Shown piece after piece: positions 53,769 through 61,891 of a DNA stretch of 64,000 bases (positions within the stretch are counted from its first letter, which is position 1; every line of letters starts with the position of its first letter). The notes below the pieces were generated by a model, which saw nothing but the letters and a program-made list of their open reading frames with translations, searched no databases and was not told where the DNA came from. The DNA comes from Methylobacterium sp. Leaf123 (GTDB lineage Bacteria; Pseudomonadota; Alphaproteobacteria; Rhizobiales; Beijerinckiaceae): NCBI RefSeq assembly GCF_001423405.1, contig NZ_LMNS01000001.1:313377-377376 (forward strand), read 5' to 3'. A program made the translations under genes and the position numbers.

Positions 53769-55457
53769 ATGACGGTCACGACACTCGACTCTCTGTCCGA
53801 GCGGCGCGGGGCCGACGTTCTGCTTGAGGTGCTGCGCTCGGAGGGCGTCCGCTACATCTTCGGCAATCCGGGCACGACCGAGCTGCCGCTGATCGATGCG
53901 CTGACGGACGCGCCCGACATCGCCTATGTGCTCGCCCTTCAGGAGGCGAGCGCCGTCGCCATGGCCGATGGCTATGCGCAGGGGGCGCGCCGGCCGGGCT
54001 TCCTCAACCTGCACACGGCCGGCGGCCTCGGCCACGGCATGGGCAACCTGCTCAACGCCCAGATCTCCGGCACGCCGCTCGTTGTCACGGCCGGCCAGCA
54101 GGATTCGCGGCACGTCATCACCGATCCGCTGCTGTTCGGCGACCTGACCACCATCGCGGCGCCCACGGTGAAATGGGCGCGTGAGGTGACGCATGCCGAC
54201 CAGCTTCCGGTTCTGCTGCGCCGCGCCTTCCACGATTCCGCGGCAGCGCCCTCGGGGCCGGTCTTCCTGTCGCTGCCGATGGACGTGATGGAGGCGATGA
54301 CCGCCGCGCCGCTCGGCGAAATCTCGACCATCGACCACCGTGCGGTCGCCGGCTCCCTCGACCGGCTCGCAGATCATCTCGCGGGCATCGCGCCGGGGCG
54401 GCTCGCACTGATCGCCGGCGACGAGGTCGATGCCAGCGACGCCTCGACCCAGGCGGTGCGGCTCGCCGACCTTCTCGCCGCGCCGGTCTACGGCTCGTCC
54501 TGGCCGGCGCATATCCCGTTTCCGACCGCCCACCCGCTCTGGATGGGCAACCTGCCGACCAAGGCGAGCGGCATCGCCGAGATTCTCGGCCGCTACGACG
54601 CGGTGTTCGCGCTCGGCGGCAAGTCGCTCATCACCGTGCTCTACACGGAAGGCTCGGCCGTGCCCGCCGGCACGCAGGTGTTCCAGCTCTCGGCGGATGC
54701 CCGCGACCTCGGCCGCACCTACGCGACGCAGCTCTCGACGGTGGGCAATGTCCGCGCCTCTCTCGACGTGCTGCTGCCGCTGCTCGAAGCGCGTCTCGCG
54801 CCCCGCGCCGAGACCTATGCCCGCCTGAGGCGCGAAGCCGTTGCGGCCTACGACGCCCGCCGGGCCGCGCTCGAGGCTAAGGCGGATGCCGCCTTCGCCG
54901 ATCCGGTGATCCACCCCCTCGTCGCCGCCCGCGAGATCGGCCGGGCCGTTGGGTCGGACATCGCCATCATCGACGAAGCACCCGCAACGCTCGGGCATCT
55001 GCGCACGATCCTCCACAGCACCTGGACGCGGCAATACTCGTCGATCCGCGGCGGCGTGCTCGGCTGGGGCATGCCGGCCTCGGTCGGCTTCTCGCTCGGG
55101 CTCGACCGGGCGCCGGTGGTCTGCATCGTCGGCGACGGGGCGGCGATGTACTCGCCCCAGGCGCTCTGGACCGCCGCGCATGAGGGGCTGCCGGTGACTT
55201 TCGTCGTCATCAACAACGCCGAGTACAACATCCTGAAGCAGTTCATGAAATCGCAGACGCACTACGCCTCGGTGCGCGCGAACCGCTTCATCGCCATGGA
55301 CCTCACCGATCCGCGCATCGACTTTCTGGCGCTCGCCACCTCGATGGGCGTGCCCTCCCGGCGGGTCGAGCGGGCGGCGGACATTGCGGGCACGGTCGAG
55401 GCGGGGATCCGTTCGGGTGCGCCGAACCTCGTCGAAGTGGTCGTCAGCGCCGCGTGA
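53769..55457 (+). CDS. mdlC: Thiamine-diphosphate decarboxylase, benzoylformate-decarboxylase-like
   Basis: ThDP enzyme of 562 residues. N-terminal Glu of cofactor activation lies in FGNPGTTELPLIDALTD; LNLHTAGGLGHGMGNLLNAQ contains the His equivalent to the active-site His of benzoylformate decarboxylase; the ThDP/Mg loop is GDGAAMYSPQ...INNAEYN. Overall pattern matches benzoylformate decarboxylase better than acetolactate synthase, but substrate range in this large family is hard to read. AGGAG seven bases before this ATG decides the start; GTG at 53721 would add 16 residues. Stop overlaps the DUF393 start. Confidence 0.85.
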   Translation: MTVTTLDSLSERRGADVLLEVLRSEGVRYIFGNPGTTELPLIDALTDAPDIAYVLALQEASAVAMADGYAQGARRPGFLNLHTAGGLGHGMGNLLNAQISGTPLVVTAGQQDSRHVITDPLLFGDLTTIAAPTVKWAREVTHADQLPVLLRRAFHDSAAAPSGPVFLSLPMDVMEAMTAAPLGEISTIDHRAVAGSLDRLADHLAGIAPGRLALIAGDEVDASDASTQAVRLADLLAAPVYGSSWPAHIPFPTAHPLWMGNLPTKASGIAEILGRYDAVFALGGKSLITVLYTEGSAVPAGTQVFQLSADARDLGRTYATQLSTVGNVRASLDVLLPLLEARLAPRAETYARLRREAVAAYDARRAALEAKADAAFADPVIHPLVAAREIGRAVGSDIAIIDEAPATLGHLRTILHSTWTRQYSSIRGGVLGWGMPASVGFSLGLDRAPVVCIVGDGAAMYSPQALWTAAHEGLPVTFVVINNAEYNILKQFMKSQTHYASVRANRFIAMDLTDPRIDFLALATSMGVPSRRVERAADIAGTVEAGIRSGAPNLVEVVVSAA

Positions 55458-55903
55458 CGGGCTCAGCGCCCCGGCCGATGCCGCCGACCCTCGTCTTCGA
55501 CACGGATTGCGTGCTCTGCGCCGGGATGCTGCGCTTCGTGCTGACGCATGAGCGCGACCACAGCCTGCACTTCATGGGCGCGTGGTCCGGCGAGGGGCTC
55601 GACCTCGCCGCCCGCCACGGCTTCACCAAAGCGGATCTCAACGGCACCTTCCTGCTGGTTCAGGATGGGCGGGCGCTGACGCGCTCGGATGCCGCGCTCG
55701 CCGTGGCGCGGCATCTCAAGGCGCCGTGGCGCTGGGGCCGTGTGTTCGGGATCATCCCGAAGCCGCTGCGCGACCGGCTCTACAGCCTCGTCGCGCGCAC
55801 CCGCTACCGCGTGTTCGGCCGCCGAGAGGATTGCGCCCGGGTGCCACCGGACCAGCAGCACCGCTTCCACGGCGTACGGCCGGCGGACCCGCCGCAGCCG
55901 TAG
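55454..55903 (+). CDS. DCC-family (DUF393) thiol-disulfide protein
   Basis: 149 residues with the DxxC-x-x-C signature near the start: FDTDCVLCAGMLRFVL. The family is thioredoxin-like by fold and predicted to be redox-active; roles are mostly unknown. IPKPLRDRLYSLVARTRYRVFG is the conserved C-terminal segment. GTG overlaps the preceding stop (GTGA), an ATG eight codons later is the alternative. Coupling to a ThDP enzyme is not an arrangement I know. Confidence 0.85.
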   Translation: MTGSAPRPMPPTLVFDTDCVLCAGMLRFVLTHERDHSLHFMGAWSGEGLDLAARHGFTKADLNGTFLLVQDGRALTRSDAALAVARHLKAPWRWGRVFGIIPKPLRDRLYSLVARTRYRVFGRREDCARVPPDQQHRFHGVRPADPPQP

Positions 55904-55910
55904 GATGGAA

Positions 55911-56873
55911 TCAGGCCTTGCGCGCCACGGTGAAGCGGGCGGCGTCCTTGAGCACCTGCGCCCGCTCGCCCCAGGGGGCGACGGCGTCCTCGCAGACCGC
56001 CACCAGCCGGTCGCACTCGGCCCGCGCGCCGTCGAGGCCGAGGCGGTCGACCAGCGTCGCCTTGCCGGCATCCTTGTCCTTGCCGGTGGCCTTGCCCATC
56101 GCTTCCGGGGAGGCTTCGCGGTCCAGGATGTCGTCGGCAACCTGGAAGGCTTGGCCCAGCGCCTTGCCGTAGCGCAGGAGGGCTGCCCGCTCATCCGCAT
56201 TCGCGCCACCGACCAAGGCGCCGGCCTCGACGGAGAAGGCGAGGATCGCCCCGGTCTTCATCGCCTGCATCCGCAGGGTGTCGTCGATATCCATGGTGGT
56301 CGGGCCGAAGCGCCCCTCGGCCGAGAGATCGAGGAGCTGGCCGCCGACCATGCCGCCGAGCCCGGAGGCGCGGGCGAGGCCGAGCACCAGTTCCGCCCGG
56401 ATCGCCGGATCGGGCTGCCAGCGCGGATCGGCGGTGACCTCGAAGGCCAGCGTCTGGAGCGCGTCGCCGACGAGGATCGCGGTGGCCTCGTCATAGGCCT
56501 TGTGGACGGTCGGCTTGCCGCGGCGCAGGTCGTCGTCATCCATCGCCGGCAGGTCGTCGTGGACGAGGCTGTAGCAGTGGACGAGTTCGACGCCGGCACC
56601 GGCCGCGAGCGCCGCATCCTCGGCCCCGCCGAGCATCCGCGCGGTCTCGATGGCGAGGAAGGGCCGCAGCCGCTTGCCGCCGCCGAGCACGGCGTGGCCC
56701 ATCGCCTCCATCAGCCGGGGCGGGCGGGCGATCTCGCCGGGCTGCAGGGTCGGCCCGAGTAGATCGACGAGGAAGGTCTCGACCATGTCGGCGACCTGAG
56801 CGAGCCTGTGGGTAAAGTCACCCGTATAGGCGTCCGCCTTGACCGAGGGGTGGGAAGCCTGCGTTGAGGTCAT
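55911..56873 (-). CDS. ispA: Polyprenyl synthetase, farnesyl/geranylgeranyl diphosphate synthase
   Basis: Condenses isopentenyl diphosphate with allylic diphosphates. The first Asp-rich motif is LVHDDLPAMDDDDLRRG, the second VADDILDREAS; GGGKRLRPFLAIETARMLGG is the IPP-binding region. 320 residues. The two residues-before-motif pattern favours farnesyl diphosphate synthase (short-chain), feeding hopanoids, carotenoids, quinones and bacteriochlorophyll side chains. Divergent from mtgA with a gap of 36 bases. Confidence 0.9.
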   Translation of the reverse strand: MTSTQASHPSVKADAYTGDFTHRLAQVADMVETFLVDLLGPTLQPGEIARPPRLMEAMGHAVLGGGKRLRPFLAIETARMLGGAEDAALAAGAGVELVHCYSLVHDDLPAMDDDDLRRGKPTVHKAYDEATAILVGDALQTLAFEVTADPRWQPDPAIRAELVLGLARASGLGGMVGGQLLDLSAEGRFGPTTMDIDDTLRMQAMKTGAILAFSVEAGALVGGANADERAALLRYGKALGQAFQVADDILDREASPEAMGKATGKDKDAGKATLVDRLGLDGARAECDRLVAVCEDAVAPWGERAQVLKDAARFTVARKA

Positions 56874-56909
56874 CGGAACTGGCCTGGATCGGGGAGGGGC
56901 GGACGCGAC

Positions 56910-57695
56910 GTGGCGGTGCCGGAGGAGAGCGAGGCGGAACGGCACGGGCGCGACCTGCGGAGGATTCCTTCGCCGAAGCCCCTCGCGAGGACCCCCGCGT
57001 CGCGGAATTCCACCCCGAGGCGTCGAACCGGGTTGCGGCGCGCCGCCACCCTGATCACGCTCGCTCCCATTGCCGTTCTTGCCTTCACGCTCACGCTCGC
57101 GCTCGTCTATAGCGTGGCGACCCCGCCCTCAACCCTGATGCTGGGCCGTTGGTTGACGCTCCAGGGCGCTGAGCGGGACAGCGTAAAGCTTGAGGCGATC
57201 GCCCCGGCCTTGGTCCAGGCGGTGATGGCCTCCGAGGACCAACGCTTCTGCCTGCATCACGGTGTCGATTGGAGCGCCCTGCGCGACGTGGTGGATGACG
57301 AGGAGGGCCCGAGCCGCGGCGCCTCCACCATCACCATGCAGACGGTCAAGAACGTCTTCCTCTGGCCGGGCCGCTCCTACCTCCGCAAAGGGCTCGAAAT
57401 CCCGCTTGCGGTGATCGCTGACGCGGTCTGGGGCAAGCGCCGGACGATGGAGATCTATCTCAACGTCGCCGAGTGGGGGGAGGGCATCTTCGGGGCCGAG
57501 GCTGCCGCCCGCCACTGGTTCCGCAAGAGTGCGCGCGACCTGACCCGCAACGAGGCCGCCTTGCTCGCTGCCGTCCTGCCGAATCCGATCCTGCGCAGCG
57601 CCGGCAAGCCGACCCGCGGGGTGCGGGCGATTGCCGGGCGCATCCAGAACCGGATGGGGCAGGTGGATGGGCTGATGGGATGTTTGAAGCGGTAG
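56910..57695 (+). CDS. mtgA: Monofunctional peptidoglycan glycosyltransferase
   Basis: GT51 enzyme polymerising lipid II. 261 residues: basic leader, one membrane anchor (LITLAPIAVLAFTLTLALVY), then motif 1 MASEDQRFCLHHGVDW with the catalytic Glu, motif 2 RGASTITMQTVKNVFLW, motif 3 RSYLRKGLEIPLAVIA and motif 4/5 KRRTMEIYLNVAEWGEGIFG. It lacks a transpeptidase domain. GTG start; no better ATG keeps the anchor. 3' end is followed by a convergent small gene. Confidence 0.93.
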   Translation: MAVPEESEAERHGRDLRRIPSPKPLARTPASRNSTPRRRTGLRRAATLITLAPIAVLAFTLTLALVYSVATPPSTLMLGRWLTLQGAERDSVKLEAIAPALVQAVMASEDQRFCLHHGVDWSALRDVVDDEEGPSRGASTITMQTVKNVFLWPGRSYLRKGLEIPLAVIADAVWGKRRTMEIYLNVAEWGEGIFGAEAAARHWFRKSARDLTRNEAALLAAVLPNPILRSAGKPTRGVRAIAGRIQNRMGQVDGLMGCLKR

Positions 57696-57734
57696 CGATC
57701 GGCTTGCGAGCCTCGCCGCCGGGGGCCTCGACGC

Positions 57735-58070
57735 TCACAGGAGCGAATGGATCCGATCGACGTAAACAAGCGGGTTTTCGCCGAGATCGAAGCAGACCGA
57801 GACGTGGCCGTTCGGTCGGTCGATGACGAGTTGATGAAAATGCCCGTAGCCGACGATGACGTAGCGGGCGCCGCCACAATCGACATTTCCCCGCTGCTTT
57901 GCCAATTTCAATAGAACGGGATTGATGAACAGCTCCTCGTACTTGTCGGATTCCGGCGAGGACGCGTCGGGCAAATCCCCTCGCTGCCTCATCTGCACCG
58001 CCGCGTCGGCATAGATCGCGACGTAACGGATTGAGGGGCTGAGGCGAAATATTTCGTCAAAAATGGCCAT
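57735..58070 (-). CDS. Unknown small protein
   Basis: 111 residues, cytoplasmic. MAIFDEIFRLSPSIRYVAIY, then YEELFINPVLLKLAKQRGNV and GGARYVIVGYGHFHQLVI, finishing HVSVCFDLGENPLVYVDRIH. The alternating strands and helices recall a roadblock/profilin-like fold, but I cannot name a family. The gene and its 5' flank are AT-richer than most of the window. Its ATG is only nine bases from the ATG of the divergent gene. Confidence 0.7.
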   Translation of the reverse strand: MAIFDEIFRLSPSIRYVAIYADAAVQMRQRGDLPDASSPESDKYEELFINPVLLKLAKQRGNVDCGGARYVIVGYGHFHQLVIDRPNGHVSVCFDLGENPLVYVDRIHSLL

Positions 58071-58079
58071 CGATTGCTC

Positions 58080-58685
58080 ATGAGCAAACTTGATTTGAAG
58101 GTGCGCTACAAGGATCTGTATCGCGCATCGACGCGTGACTTCTCGGAAGTATTGGTGCCGCCCTTGAACTTCGTCAAGGTCGATGGCGCGGGAGATCCCA
58201 ACACCGTCAGCGCCTACCGCACGGCCGTCACGGCGCTCTACGGCGTGAGCTACGCCATGAAGTTCGCCGCCAAGGCGCTCGGATGCGACTACGTGGTGCC
58301 GCCGCTGGAAGCCCTCTGGTGGTCGGACGATCCGTCCAGCTTCGTCCGGCGTGAGAAGGACCGGTGGTGTTGGACCGTCATGATCGCGGCTCCGGACTTC
58401 GTCAGGAAGGCGATGTTCGAGAGCGCGGTGATGCCGACAGAGCGTAAGCTCGGCGCGTTGCCGGGCTCTTTGCGCTTAGAGCCTTACTTGGAAGGCCGCG
58501 CGCTACAGATCCTGCATATCGGGCGCTACGACGACGAAGGGCCGACGCTCAGCCGCTTGCATGACGAGGTCATGCCGGGCCGGGGCGAGACCTTCAACGG
58601 CCCGCATCACGAGATCTACCTCAGCGATCCCCGCAAGACGGAGCCCGCCAAACTGAAGACGATCCTGCGCCAGCCGATCCGATAG
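58080..58685 (+). CDS. GyrI-like small-molecule-binding domain protein
   Basis: 201 residues of a stand-alone GyrI-like (SHS2/AraC effector-binding) domain: EVLVPPLNFVKVDGAGDPNT at the N-terminus, YAMKFAAKALGCDYVVPPLE, then WCWTVMIAAPDFV, and ILHIGRYDDEGPTLSRLHDE, which carries the conserved Glu-Pro-Thr binding segment. No HTH is fused. Such proteins bind or hydrolyse hydrophobic small molecules; the ligand here is unknown. The start is ATG; a TTG two codons up is also in frame. Confidence 0.8.
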   Translation: MSKLDLKVRYKDLYRASTRDFSEVLVPPLNFVKVDGAGDPNTVSAYRTAVTALYGVSYAMKFAAKALGCDYVVPPLEALWWSDDPSSFVRREKDRWCWTVMIAAPDFVRKAMFESAVMPTERKLGALPGSLRLEPYLEGRALQILHIGRYDDEGPTLSRLHDEVMPGRGETFNGPHHEIYLSDPRKTEPAKLKTILRQPIR

Positions 58686-58722
58686 GGTGCTTGGAGGCGC
58701 TCGCAGGTCGTCGGATTTCGTC

Positions 58723-60126
58723 TCAATCCTGCTCCGCCTCGCATAACCGCTTCACCGCCCGCTCATAGCCCTTCGCGTCGAACTTCCTGAGGGAGTTCTC
58801 GCTCTGATAGCGCACGCTCCCAAAGACCTTGCGGGTCTGCCAGGGGCGGTCGTGCAGGCCGAAGATCCAGGCGACGTTGGTGAAGGAGTTCGCGTCGCGC
58901 CCGTCGAGGAAGTAGCGGTTGTTGAGTCGCAGCGTCCGGGCGAATGCCTCCTCCGGCGAGGGCGACCATTCGAGGATCTTCTTGCCCCAGTACATGCGCA
59001 GCTGGTTGTGCATGTAGCCGGTCTCGCGCATCTCGCGCATGGCCACGTTCCAGTAATGGTCGTGGGTCTTCCCCGCCGCCAGCTCCTCCTCGGAATAGAG
59101 TTTCGGGCGCTCGTCGTCGGCATGCTCGGCGAGGGTCTTGCGGGCCCAGTCCGGCACGGCGCGGGCGTAGTCGTTATAGCCCTGCGTCTGGAAGACGTGG
59201 TTCATCGCCAGTTCGCGCCGGACGATCAGCTCTTCGAGATAGGCCGAGCGGTCGTCCTCGTCGGCGTCCTTCGCGGCGCGGATCGCCAGCGCGATCTCGA
59301 CCGGCGAGATATGCCCGAAATGCAGGTAGGGGCTCATATGCGAGGCGGCCCCGGCCTCCGGCTTGTTGCGCCCGGCGCCGTAGCCGGCGAAGGCATCCTC
59401 TAGGAAGCGCTCGAGATGCCCCGCGGCCTCGGTATAGCCGCCGCGAAAGCGCTTCACCGGGCCGACCGTGGTGTCGAGCGTCAGCTTCGCGAGAAGCTTT
59501 TCCGGGTCCGAAACGTCGAGCCCGTCCTTCAGCTTCAGCCGGTCGATCAGCCCCTCGGCCGGGTGATCGACCCTGCGCGGCTTCACCGGTTCGAGATAGT
59601 CGTCCCAGAGCTTCCGGAGCTTCGGGCGCAGGGTGCGCGCGGCGTATTCGTGCTTTGTCGAAGCGGTCTCGAGCGGCACCACCACATCGCCTTCGACCTG
59701 AACGATCCGGCATTGCACCGCCCGCTCGATCTCGCCGTACCAGTGCTTCTGAATCGCGAGGTAGCCGCGGTCGAGCACCAGCAGCGCGGCGCCCGCGGAG
59801 AGGTCGATGGCGATTTCGGCCGGCGTCGCCCGGCGCAGGAGGAAGGCGATGCCGCGTTTCTCCAGGGCGGCGGCCGCATCGGCGAGCCCCTGCAACAGGA
59901 AGGCGTAATGCCGGGCATTGGCCTCGGGGAAGCCGTTGGCGCCGTCGAGCAGGCCGAAGCAGACAAGGAGCGGGAGCTTGAGGCGGTTGGCCTCCTCGAT
60001 CGCCGCTTCCAGCGCCGGATTGAACGGGACGCGCATGGCCTGCTGCATCAGGTAGAGCACGTAATCGCCGCCCGCGCGCGGCGGCACGTCGTTCAGCACC
60101 CGGATGCGGGCCGGTTGGATCGCCAT
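58723..60126 (-). CDS. phr: Class II deoxyribodipyrimidine photolyase
   Basis: Light-driven repair of cyclobutane pyrimidine dimers, FAD-containing. 467 residues: N-terminal antenna domain (GGDYVLYLMQQAMRVPFNPA) and C-terminal FAD domain with SYLEELIVRRELAMNHVFQ-type core (LEELIVRRELAMN), YMHNQLRMYWGKKILEWSPS and DGRDANSFTNVAWIFGLHDR, which are class II hallmarks. The start MAIQPARIRVLND was taken because upstream frame is Arg/Gly-rich with no coding look. A plant-surface bacterium exposed to UV would use it (inference). Confidence 0.93.
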   Translation of the reverse strand: MAIQPARIRVLNDVPPRAGGDYVLYLMQQAMRVPFNPALEAAIEEANRLKLPLLVCFGLLDGANGFPEANARHYAFLLQGLADAAAALEKRGIAFLLRRATPAEIAIDLSAGAALLVLDRGYLAIQKHWYGEIERAVQCRIVQVEGDVVVPLETASTKHEYAARTLRPKLRKLWDDYLEPVKPRRVDHPAEGLIDRLKLKDGLDVSDPEKLLAKLTLDTTVGPVKRFRGGYTEAAGHLERFLEDAFAGYGAGRNKPEAGAASHMSPYLHFGHISPVEIALAIRAAKDADEDDRSAYLEELIVRRELAMNHVFQTQGYNDYARAVPDWARKTLAEHADDERPKLYSEEELAAGKTHDHYWNVAMREMRETGYMHNQLRMYWGKKILEWSPSPEEAFARTLRLNNRYFLDGRDANSFTNVAWIFGLHDRPWQTRKVFGSVRYQSENSLRKFDAKGYERAVKRLCEAEQD

Positions 60127-60395
60127 TACTCGAAAATGCCCCCGCCTCGGCTGTCTTCCGTCCCGCCCGTCTCCGCCGCGGTGGCCGGTCGCGCCGATTC
60201 GGGCCCCGCTTTCCGCTTCGCGGGTTCGGACGTCCCGTCGGGGCAGGGAATGCATCAGGGCAGAAAATGTTGCATCGGGCCCGACGCGCCCTCCGCCTCG
60301 GTGCGTCGCCCGTGCGGGTCAGAAATCGCTAACGGTTTCAAGGATCTGTCGCGCGCGAAAACAATGTGCGCGTCTCAATTTACTGCATAGAGAGC
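60127..60395. other. 5' flank of photolyase, no further gene seen
   Basis: About 270 bases upstream of phr on its own strand. No promoter of the EcfG type, no terminator and no credible frame. The AT content rises towards 60400, where repeated CGATCATT words begin. Confidence 0.5.
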
Positions 60396-60531
60396 CGCGA
60401 TCATTGCAGCCAGGCTTCGAAATCATCTGCGGCATTTGAGTGACAGACCCCGACCGACGTGTGCCTCCACACGTGCAAACGCGATCATTGCCGACGAAGC
60501 GACTTGCAAAATCCTGGGCGACGATCATTTT
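60396..60531 (+). promoter_or_regulatory. Repeat-rich upstream region and promoter of the MmgR-like sRNA
   Basis: CGCGATCATTGC occurs twice (60396-60407, 60480-60491) and the shorter CGATCATT a third time (60522-60529). Between them is a perfect inverted repeat ACGTGTG-CCTC-CACACGT (60457-60474). A -35-like TTGCAA at 60504-60509 is followed after 16 bases by CATTTT (60526-60531), giving a start near 60538 where the first RNA hairpin begins. The repeats look like operator sites; the binding protein is unknown. Confidence 0.45.
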
Positions 60532-60537
60532 GTGCAT

Positions 60538-60628
60538 TGCGGGAACGCAGACGGCGTCTGCCTCCCGCTGCCCTCCTTGGGCGTTTCCTCCCTAGACTTC
60601 GGGCCGCCCTCACGGGCGGCTTTTTTTT
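60538..60628 (+). ncRNA. alpha-r8/MmgR-like small RNA (putative)
   Basis: About 90 bases, three hairpins. Hairpin 1: GCGGGA..GCAGAC pairs with GTCTGC..TCCCGC (60539-60568). Hairpin 2: GCCC/GGGC with loop TCCTT (60570-60582). Then a single-stranded linker with TTTCCTCCCT (60584-60593), the ten-base core I recall as the mark of the alpha-r8 family, whose founder MmgR of Sinorhizobium limits polyhydroxybutyrate granules. Then the terminator. The exposed CCUCC words could pair with ribosome-binding sites. Family membership rests on memory of the core motif and layout. Confidence 0.65.
60603..60628 (+). terminator. Intrinsic terminator of the sRNA
   Basis: GCCGCCC-TCAC-GGGCGGC followed by eight T on the plus strand. 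The neighbouring protein genes both run leftward, so this strong terminator serves only a plus-strand RNA. Confidence 0.9.
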
Positions 60629-60647
60629 GTCTTAAGTCCGGGGCGGA

Positions 60648-61757
60648 TTATCCGCGGGCGCGGGCGCGGATCATGAAGTTGTCGTAGGTGTATTCGGCCA
60701 CTTGGAACCAGAGGTATTCCTCGTTCCGGAAGGTCTTCATCGCGTCGTAGATCCGCTTGAAGTCCGGATTCTTGGCCGAGAGGTCGGCATAGACCTCGTT
60801 CGACGCCTTCAAGGCCGCTTCCATCACGTCCTGCGGGAAGGGGCGGAGCTGCGCGCCGCCCGAGACGAGCCGGCGCAGGGCCTGCGGGTTGCGCGCGTCG
60901 TAGCGGGCCTGGACGTCGGCATTCACCTGAGCCGTCGCCGCCTGAAGGATGGCGCGATAGGATTTCGGCAGGCCCTTCCAGGCGTCGGCATTGATCCAGA
61001 AGTGCAGCAGGGCGCCGCCCTCCCAGAAGCCGGGATAATGGTAGATCGGCGCGATTTTCTGTAGGCCGAGCTTCTCGTCGTCGTGCGGGCCGATCCATTC
61101 GGCCGCATCGAGCGCCTTGCTCTCCAGCGCGGCATAGATCTCCGGCCCCGGCGTCGCCTGCACCGCCGCGCCGAGTTTGGCCAGCACCGTCGCGCCGAGC
61201 CCGCCGACACGCAGCTTGAGTCCTTGGAGGTCGCCGACGGTCTTGATCTCCTTGCGGAACCAGCCGCCCATCTGCGCCCCGGTATTGCCGCCGGGCAAAG
61301 CCACCAATCCGTTCTTGGCGAAGATCTCGGCGAACAGCTCCGCCGCGCCGCCCTGAAGCCACCACGCGTTCTGGCCGCGGGCGTTGAGCCCGAACGGCAT
61401 CGCGGTGGCGAGGGCGAAGGCGGCGTTCTTCGCCATGCCGAAGCTGGCCGGTGCGTGGCCCATCTCGGTCTTGCCGCTTCCGACCGCATCGAGCAGCCCC
61501 TCGGCGGGGACCGACTCGCCCGCGGCCGAGACCTGGATCTGGAAGCGCCCGTCGGTCGCCTCGGCCACCGCCTTCGCGAGGCTCTCGGAGGCACCGAACA
61601 GGATGTCGAGATTGCGCGCATAGCCCGAGGTCAGGCGCCAGCGCAGCTCCGGCGTCGGTTGCTGGGCCTGGGCCGGGCTCGCCAGGGATCCGGCGGCGCT
61701 CAATCCGGCACCGAGGCCGGCGGTCAACAGGGCGCGGCGTTGCACGGACTTTTCCAT
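60648..61757 (-). CDS. TRAP transporter substrate-binding protein (DctP family)
   Basis: Periplasmic receptor of a tripartite ATP-independent transporter, 369 residues. Twin-arginine-like signal (QRRALLTAGLGAGLSAAGSL). DctP features: TDGRFQIQVSAAGESVPAEG, the carboxylate-Arg segment IKTVGDLQGLKLRVGGLG, and ALESKALDAAEWIGPHDDEK. The relatives take up mannitol, chloroaromatic or oxo-acids; the ligand here cannot be told. No DctQ/DctM membrane subunits are in the window, so it must work with components elsewhere. Confidence 0.88.
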   Translation of the reverse strand: MEKSVQRRALLTAGLGAGLSAAGSLASPAQAQQPTPELRWRLTSGYARNLDILFGASESLAKAVAEATDGRFQIQVSAAGESVPAEGLLDAVGSGKTEMGHAPASFGMAKNAAFALATAMPFGLNARGQNAWWLQGGAAELFAEIFAKNGLVALPGGNTGAQMGGWFRKEIKTVGDLQGLKLRVGGLGATVLAKLGAAVQATPGPEIYAALESKALDAAEWIGPHDDEKLGLQKIAPIYHYPGFWEGGALLHFWINADAWKGLPKSYRAILQAATAQVNADVQARYDARNPQALRRLVSGGAQLRPFPQDVMEAALKASNEVYADLSAKNPDFKRIYDAMKTFRNEEYLWFQVAEYTYDNFMIRARARG

Positions 61758-61891
61758 GGATCTCCCGGCTCGTCCCGATCGCTCGGCCGCCCTTCCGCGG
61801 GCAGACCGTTGCCATACACGTGAAGCCCGCCATCCGGAAACCGGGGCAGGCCCCGTCGCCTCGCGCGGCGCGGCGTGATAGCAGGCTCGGC

